A stretch of 33,487 bases of DNA, taken from positions 1 through 33,487 of the IMG/VR virus record IMGVR_UViG_3300033183_000124; one strand, written 5' to 3'. Numbering within the stretch: the first letter of the stretch is position 1; every line of letters starts with the position of its first letter. Below are positions 28,656-33,487 of this stretch, piece by piece. The notes under the pieces were generated by a model, which was given only the letters and a program-made list of their open reading frames with translations, had not been told where the DNA came from and did no database searches. The position numbers and the translations under genes were made by a program. The stretch is from a virus.

Positions 28656-28771
28656 CACAAACGCCACGGGAGCCAATGTTGTTGTTCGAGTTAGAAGCCG
28701 AGTTGTTCCAGTTCGAACAACGAGAACCAGCGTTAGAACCATTGTTCCAGTTGCCACCAAATAGCACCGCG
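28656..28771 (-). repeat. DGR template repeat (TR)
   Basis: 116 bases nearly identical to the variable repeat at 29209-29324. On the sense strand it has 24 adenines, mostly as AAC codons, which lets mutagenesis reach many amino acids. Read in the target frame it would give NWNNGSNAGSRC-type sequence with Asn at the variable sites. It is non-coding here and lies ten bases after the avd stop, so avd, TR and spacer are probably on one transcript. Confidence 0.95.
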
Positions 28772-28780
28772 ACGAAACCC

Positions 28781-29158
28781 CTATTGCCCTTTCTTGCTTT
28801 TTATACCCGCTATCCACTTATTAAGAATTGATCCGCACTCAGCTATAAGCGTCTGCGCGGTTTCTTCTTGGTGTTTACTGATACACCTGACTTTATCTGA
28901 AGAGTAGAAGCGAACCCAAAAGCGTAAATGGGCTAAACCAGCATCTGCCTCGTAGCATTTACTAACTTGATTGGATTTACCTGCTCTAACAAATAAATCA
29001 ACCTGTCTAAACAACACCTCTAAAAACATGTCTCTTGCTACGCCATGCTTTCTAGGTGTGTTTTGGATAATAGGGTACAGATACTTAATTACTTTCTCGT
29101 ATTTATCAACGATAAACATCTGATCGTAGCTTCTGTACCCTTCTTTAATTGGCTCCAT
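28781..29158 (-). CDS. avd: Avd, DGR accessory variability determinant
   Basis: A 125-residue basic helical protein between the target gene and TR. It fits the Avd/bAvd family: four helices with FIVDKYEKVIKYLYPIIQNT, ARDMFLEVLFRQVDLFVRAG, AHLRFWVRFYSSDKVRCISK and ETAQTLIAECGSILNKWI. The family forms pentameric barrels that bind the reverse transcriptase and template RNA and are needed for mutagenic retrohoming. Basic surface residues (about 20 Lys/Arg) fit RNA binding. It starts at ATG 29158, just beyond the VR-linked hairpin. Confidence 0.88.
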   Translation of the reverse strand: MEPIKEGYRSYDQMFIVDKYEKVIKYLYPIIQNTPRKHGVARDMFLEVLFRQVDLFVRAGKSNQVSKCYEADAGLAHLRFWVRFYSSDKVRCISKHQEETAQTLIAECGSILNKWIAGIKSKKGQ

Positions 29159-29172
29159 AAATCCCTATAGGC

Positions 29173-29188
29173 GGGCGCTTCCGCGCCC
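29173..29188 (-). promoter_or_regulatory. DGR hairpin/cruciform behind VR
   Basis: On the sense strand GGGCGC, loop GGAA, GCGCCC directly follows the stop of the target gene, 20 bases after VR. The loop matches the GRNA tetraloop type reported behind VR in DGRs, where the structure is needed for efficient retrohoming. It may also slow transcription into avd. Confidence 0.75.
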
Positions 29189-30514
29189 TTAGTCAAGTAT
29201 CAGGTGGTCACAAACGCCACGGGAGCCAATGACGGTGCCCGAGCTAGAAGCCGAGTTGGTCCAGAGCGAACAACGAGAACCAGCGTTAGAACCATCGCTC
29301 CAGGTGCCACCAAATAGCACCGCGTTAGGTGCGTTATACTCTGAACCGCGGCCTTCAGTATTAGCGTTCCAGCCACCTGTAGCATAAGCGCCACCGCGCT
29401 CTATGCCCCAAATCCACAAACAACCAGAAGATTGGTTACAACCCCACTTACTCACATAGGCACTATCCCAGTTAGTAGTAGATGGGTCAGAGCCAATAGA
29501 CGACGCTTCGGTTGTACCGAAGGCTAACGCCATAAACTCCTGTTGAGTTGGAGTACGTTTGCCGTGTGACGCTAATAGCTCTTGTGTCTCAAACCAAGTG
29601 TAAGAGCCGTAAGTCGTTGAACCGTTACCACCAAAGTTAGATGGTACTTTAGGGGGTGATGATCCATCAGCAATCGTTACGTTGTATTTAGATGTGCCGT
29701 TTGTGTGGTGATCTACACCAGTCAGGTAAATATCTGCCCAGAAACCGCCTGCTACCAATGTCATGCCACGCGGGTCACACGAAGGGCGGAATTTCAAATC
29801 CCAAAAAGAATACTCGTTAATTTGCGCTGTAGTGTTACCACCTGATTGACCTGTCGCATTAGAGCCAGCCGCATAATGGAAGCCGCCCACCTTGCGAGCG
29901 TTAGCTGAAGGCGGTGTCGTATGGTTAGACGATGCCTGTAGAGAGCCGTCAGTCTCAGCCCAGATTGCGTAGTCAGTGCCCGCAGTCAGGGACGGCATAT
30001 CAATAGACGTGCCAGATGCAATTGTCAGAACAGTACCATTCACCTCGACATAAATAGTTGTCGCAGATGTCGCAGTGCCGTTACCCGTCTTAGTCCAAGC
30101 AACAGACGATGGAGATGCTTTGCGGAACAAGCCATAAGTAGTGGTGCTAAGGCTAGAGAACGAAATTGTACCTGAGCCGTTGGTTGTCAAAACTTGGCCT
30201 ACTGTTCCATCTGATGTTGGCAGTGTGAAAGCAGATACAAAGCTAGTTAAGTTTGAATCGTAGGCTTGGACTGTGCTACCAACACCAGCAGGAGTGCCTG
30301 TTGATAACGTATAGACTGAAATCCATGCGCTGTCCGCAGCGTTGCGTAACTTCAAAAGGTCGTTAGCGGTATCGGCCCAGACCTGGTAAGCAAACGTAGT
30401 GGTTGGCTCGGTTGCCCCACTCGCCTGAGTGCCTAGCGCCTGTAGCGCGCTATTAAGGTCAGACCGAAAAGCTGGAAAGCCCTGGTTGTCTATTGTCAAA
30501 TCGTGCTGGCTCAT
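29189..30514 (-). CDS. DGR target protein, tail fibre/receptor-binding (C-type lectin-like end)
   Basis: A 441-residue virion protein whose last 45 residues are diversified. Residues 1-110 are a tail-fibre-type segment (QAYDSNLTSFVSAFTLPTSD, GQVLTTNGSGTISFSS). The middle is Gly/Ser/Thr rich. From about residue 250 it reads as a formylglycine-enzyme/C-type-lectin fold: PRGMTLVAGGFWADIYLTGV, then GKRTPTQQEFMALAFG and GCLWIWGIERGGAYATGGWN. VR covers residues about 398-436 and ends six residues from the C-terminus, as in most DGR targets. It most likely binds the host receptor. It follows the tail-tip gene by ten bases. Confidence 0.9.
   Translation of the reverse strand: MSQHDLTIDNQGFPAFRSDLNSALQALGTQASGATEPTTTFAYQVWADTANDLLKLRNAADSAWISVYTLSTGTPAGVGSTVQAYDSNLTSFVSAFTLPTSDGTVGQVLTTNGSGTISFSSLSTTTYGLFRKASPSSVAWTKTGNGTATSATTIYVEVNGTVLTIASGTSIDMPSLTAGTDYAIWAETDGSLQASSNHTTPPSANARKVGGFHYAAGSNATGQSGGNTTAQINEYSFWDLKFRPSCDPRGMTLVAGGFWADIYLTGVDHHTNGTSKYNVTIADGSSPPKVPSNFGGNGSTTYGSYTWFETQELLASHGKRTPTQQEFMALAFGTTEASSIGSDPSTTNWDSAYVSKWGCNQSSGCLWIWGIERGGAYATGGWNANTEGRGSEYNAPNAVLFGGTWSDGSNAGSRCSLWTNSASSSGTVIGSRGVCDHLILD
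29209..29324 (-). repeat. DGR variable repeat (VR)
   Basis: 116 bases matching TR except at 12 positions, and all 12 are adenines in the TR sense strand (24 adenines in total); none of the 92 other template bases differ. Changes give G, C and T. This is the direct footprint of adenine-directed mutagenesis. The altered codons turn Asn-rich template positions into T, S, D, L, G, V and others on the lectin-like surface. Confidence 0.96.
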
Positions 30515-30524
30515 TTTAAACCTC

Positions 30525-33419
30525 TTAGCTTATTACTCGACCCCAACCGCGAGCAGTATAGTCGAAACTACGTGCCACAGCAGTGCCGCCGCTGTTCTTA
30601 AATACTATCACAAATCCCGCTGGAGTCTTGCTTGTGATTTCATAATAGTCGCCCGTCTGCAAATCTTGGGCTCCGATACCCAGAGCCGGCACTTCTTTAA
30701 ACGCCCCATCTGGGAAGGTGACATTATAGGATGCTGCGCTAGTTGCTAGATCGTTCTGCCCAACCACTCGATCTGGCATATCAATCGTCACCGATAATTT
30801 ACTAACTGCCGGCGTCGCAGATGTGTCGGTAGTTGTCATCTTCAACCGGAATTGCATACCCCGCGCCTTAAAGTCACTTACAGCAAACGATTGCCAATTA
30901 CTCCAAATAGGTGTGCCAGTGGTATCGTCATAAGTTGTGCGAATTTGTACGATGGCATCAGTATCATCAAAGGCATTTACATCGCCATCAAAGTAACCCG
31001 AGCGAGCATCGAAATTGCCTACAGCCGAGTCAAACAGATTCACGTAATCCACGCGGATATGCTCGACGTTAGAGGTTACGCGGCTGATGAACACATCACC
31101 CAAATCGACAGTATCATCGAAGTAATAATAACCTTCGGTGTCTACATAACCACCGCCACCATCGAACAACCCCTCACCTGAATCAAAGAGTCCTACGGCT
31201 GAGTCAAACAACAGCGAGGTATTAAGTACTAAGCGATCTAGCTCATCCAGCTCCGCTACATCGTCAAACGTGCCCACAAAATCGGGGTGCTCTGTGATGG
31301 TCTGTACGGAATTTAGATTCTTGATGGCCTCTAAGTTGCTATCAAGTACAACAGTCGCAGGTGACTCTGACGCCAGCCCAAGTTTATCAACCGCTTTAAC
31401 GAAGTAAGTACCATTTCGCGCCGGTACAATAACGCTAGTAGATGGTCGAGCTACTTTAGGTATCAGCGACACGGAATTAGAGTAATCCATCGCCCCATCA
31501 GCCGAGGCAAAGCGCACGCGGTAATACGACAGATCAAGATCAGGTACAGCATTCCACGTCAGTAGATACTGATCGCCGATTAAGTTGCCGGTCAGCCCTG
31601 CTACATCACTAGGCGGTGCCGTCTTACCGACGACCTGGTGGGCTACCGTTGTCCAGTCAGACACAACGCCTACTGTACTAATTGATCGAGCGCGTACATT
31701 GTAGGTTGTATTATCCTCAACCTGTAGCAACTCAAAACGATTACCGGATGATTGGCCCAAGTTCACCCAGTCACCGCCATTAGACGCCTGAACCTCGAAG
31801 CGGTTAGCGAATGGACTGTCCGTTGATACCGTAGCGATCAGTGCGGTGATAACTTCCTCGTTGTAGGAGCGCAATTGATCCGATGCTATTAGGCTAGGCG
31901 CATCCAGCGTAGCGATAGGTGGCAGAGTAGTGTTGTTGCGCGTTAGCTCTGCCTCATCCGATACAGCCCATTGATAGACCGTTGAGCTGGTCTCTTTAAG
32001 CATCATGTTTACGCCGAACATCTCACCATCGTTCGACAGCTCCCAACCGACCACCTCGAATATTTTATTGGTAAAACCGAAACGCTCATTACTAAAGTAG
32101 AGCGTGTCCCCCACCTCGTATTTAAACGCCTTCAGGTTACACGGCACTGAGAGCGTTAGCTGTTCACGGTTACGGTAGAGGCTGATCTTGGCAAGGCGCT
32201 GTGCGGTTGCCGACGAAGTGGTATAAGGTAGCGCCACATCAACAAACCGCTGTATGCCACCATCCTCGGCCTTAAAGGTATCTGATTTAACCGATGGGTA
32301 GTCCACAGGCTGCCAGTTATCCTCTGGCGATAAGAAGATGCCCTTAACCGCGTTGAAGTTCGCCTGGTTAGATACGCGGGTGGTGACTTTGATCTGCCCG
32401 ATAATATCATCCATTGATAGCGTATGAACGGGTGTTACATACGCTCCTGCGCGTACTTTCCATTGACCATTAGAGTAGTAGATCGTGCCCGCCATAGCTG
32501 AGAGCATATCCTGCAATACAGCCGCAGGTTGCTTGCCAGTGTCGACAATGCCGTTAATGGTATAACGCTTCTCCGTACCGCCACCGGCCAGTGTGACATT
32601 CTCATCACATATATTCGCCGCAGTAATAAAGCTATTGAAGTCTATCTCAGCGTCAGCCGCGCCAATACCGTATTTACTATCGCGTAGGTAATCAAGCAGA
32701 CATAGCGCAGCGTTATTGCTGTAGGCGGTAGTAGCCGAGCGCGGGTCATACACTGCGCGCCCCTTAACAATCGCCGCTAGGTTGGGTACGCCATTGGAGT
32801 ACACGTTCTGGTCATAGGTTAGCTTGGCGTAGATGTAAGCGATACCGCGCAACCGATGGTTAGTTGTCATCGATGTGCGTGACACAAGATTGCTGTCGGC
32901 AGTTTGATCTTCGGCGCCAAAGTGCGCCGTAACCCACGCTTTACCTGAGTAATTAGGGTCTGTAGTAGCGTCAACCGCCGCCTCAACTGCGTTAGTTAGA
33001 CCGGATTTAACAATCTTATCATTAAAGAATACTGACTCAACGGCAGTAATCTGATGCCCAGCTAGCGTTACACAGTAGTGCAAATCTTTATTGCTGTTGG
33101 TCGCCTCCATAAACACCACAGCGCCGGAAGTCTTAACCCTGCCGTATACGATCTTGCGACTAGCCAGAGGGTTGCGCTGCATGATGGACTGGCCTTGTAG
33201 GTCGCTGGCGCTGGTGAGGTCTGATTGTTTGGGTTGCAGAGCATTAGATACGACGCCTAATACGGCGTTGATGACAAAAGCGTTGGTGAAGTATGCCCCC
33301 GCTGTACCCGTGAACGCACCAGTAGCTATAGCGCCGAATCCTGGGATCATCGCTATACCCGTAGCTACAGCTGCGCCTACCACAGCCATTTTTACTATGT
33401 TGACGACCTTCTTACCCAT
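30525..33419 (-). CDS. Central tail-tip/fibre protein (gpJ / GTA-megatron-like)
   Basis: The 964-residue tail-tip protein. Residues 1-60 are hydrophobic, Ala/Gly-rich (VVGAAVATGIAMIPGFGAIA, then FTNAFVINAVLGVVSNALQ), as in gpJ relatives. Residues about 75-480 form the hub-like body (ASRKIVYGRVKTSGAVVFME near 86-105). Two fibronectin-III-type segments follow at about 510-700 (PFANRFEVQASNGGDWVNLG; YLLTWNAVPDLDLSYYRVRF). Two FD-rich repeat clusters lie at about 736-760 and 796-816, then a beta domain to the end. It should bind the host and trigger ejection. Coupled to the NlpC-like gene across the circle junction and followed by the DGR target. Confidence 0.88.
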   Translation of the reverse strand: MGKKVVNIVKMAVVGAAVATGIAMIPGFGAIATGAFTGTAGAYFTNAFVINAVLGVVSNALQPKQSDLTSASDLQGQSIMQRNPLASRKIVYGRVKTSGAVVFMEATNSNKDLHYCVTLAGHQITAVESVFFNDKIVKSGLTNAVEAAVDATTDPNYSGKAWVTAHFGAEDQTADSNLVSRTSMTTNHRLRGIAYIYAKLTYDQNVYSNGVPNLAAIVKGRAVYDPRSATTAYSNNAALCLLDYLRDSKYGIGAADAEIDFNSFITAANICDENVTLAGGGTEKRYTINGIVDTGKQPAAVLQDMLSAMAGTIYYSNGQWKVRAGAYVTPVHTLSMDDIIGQIKVTTRVSNQANFNAVKGIFLSPEDNWQPVDYPSVKSDTFKAEDGGIQRFVDVALPYTTSSATAQRLAKISLYRNREQLTLSVPCNLKAFKYEVGDTLYFSNERFGFTNKIFEVVGWELSNDGEMFGVNMMLKETSSTVYQWAVSDEAELTRNNTTLPPIATLDAPSLIASDQLRSYNEEVITALIATVSTDSPFANRFEVQASNGGDWVNLGQSSGNRFELLQVEDNTTYNVRARSISTVGVVSDWTTVAHQVVGKTAPPSDVAGLTGNLIGDQYLLTWNAVPDLDLSYYRVRFASADGAMDYSNSVSLIPKVARPSTSVIVPARNGTYFVKAVDKLGLASESPATVVLDSNLEAIKNLNSVQTITEHPDFVGTFDDVAELDELDRLVLNTSLLFDSAVGLFDSGEGLFDGGGGYVDTEGYYYFDDTVDLGDVFISRVTSNVEHIRVDYVNLFDSAVGNFDARSGYFDGDVNAFDDTDAIVQIRTTYDDTTGTPIWSNWQSFAVSDFKARGMQFRLKMTTTDTSATPAVSKLSVTIDMPDRVVGQNDLATSAASYNVTFPDGAFKEVPALGIGAQDLQTGDYYEITSKTPAGFVIVFKNSGGTAVARSFDYTARGWGRVIS

Positions 33420-33487
33420 CAGTCAAATCTCCAAAATCTGTGCGCTTCACTGATTGGGCTAAAGATAAGCCCCTCATCGCCAACGCA
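33347..33487. repeat. Terminal direct repeat, right copy
   Basis: Right copy of the 141-base end overlap, identical to the left end. It contains the start codon of the tail-tip gene at 33417-33419 and duplicates the C-terminal codons of the NlpC/P60-like gene. It carries no additional gene. Confidence 0.95.

Noticed and set aside
28656-28771. Two copies of the origin-array 9-mer aactggaac inside TR
   Set aside because: Explained by repeated AAC TGG AAC (Asn-Trp-Asn) codons, a usual DGR template pattern; not evidence for a link to the 11.5 kb array.
28611-28817. Leftward frame across TR and the end of avd
   Set aside because: Runs through the template repeat and its spacer in a phase different from the VR frame, so I treat the interval as non-coding DGR RNA.
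1-33487. CRISPR array, insertion sequences, attachment sites
   Set aside because: No regularly spaced repeats with unique spacers, no transposase motif with terminal inverted repeats and no integrase gene were seen on either strand.

Overview
The window is a complete, circularly closed genome of a tailed dsDNA phage. Bases 1-141 are repeated exactly at 33347-33487, which leaves a unique circle of about 33,346 bp. A tape-measure gene, a tail-tube gene, a lambda-style frameshifted tail-assembly chaperone and a lambda J/gene-transfer-agent-like tail tip make it a siphovirus. A spanin-like protein, an M15 endolysin and consistent Shine-Dalgarno sites point to a Gram-negative bacterial host. Nothing in the sequence identifies the host further. 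I found no integrase, partition system or convincing lysogeny repressor, no tRNA and no CRISPR, so a virulent lifestyle is the simplest reading.

Layout: two transcription arms diverge from about 13,870-13,970. The rightward (+) early arm (13,970-23,403) carries an SSB, a family A DNA polymerase, an HNH endonuclease, a YqaJ/lambda-exo-like nuclease, an SNF2-like helicase, a VRR-NUC nuclease and a run of tiny coupled genes (several single-span membrane proteins and small HTH proteins). It continues with a C5 cytosine methyltransferase that has a second long frame nested inside it, a structured non-coding gap, a DUF3310 protein and a zinc-ribbon protein. The leftward (-) arm runs from a ribbon-helix-helix protein and a primase-polymerase/SF3 helicase (13,870-11,628) through a repeat-rich non-coding gap. 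It then carries a GIY-YIG nuclease, small and large terminase, portal, MuF-like head protein, scaffold, capsid, head-tail connectors, tail tube, tail chaperones (G and frameshifted G-T), tape measure, distal tail proteins and an NlpC/P60-like peptidase. Across the circle junction it continues into the 964-aa tail-tip protein (33,419-30,525).

Next on the (-) arm lies a complete diversity-generating retroelement (DGR): target protein with the variable repeat VR, avd, template repeat TR and reverse transcriptase. TR and VR are both 116 bp and differ at 12 positions, every one an adenine in the template. A GGAA-loop hairpin sits just behind VR, as in characterised DGRs. The arm ends with a putative structural protein, a lysis cassette (membrane protein, spanin-like protein, holin, endolysin) and a metallophosphoesterase. 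It stops at a strong leftward terminator at 23,402-23,427, where the two arms converge.

Observations most worth following: the methyltransferase overprint with its ribosome-binding site inside motif I; the DGR in a phage with no sign of lysogeny; a seven-copy 9-mer array beside an AT-rich tract downstream of the primase/helicase (candidate origin or late control region); a symmetric operator overlapping two divergent promoters; a textbook GGGAAAG frameshift; and a 285-base structured non-coding gap.
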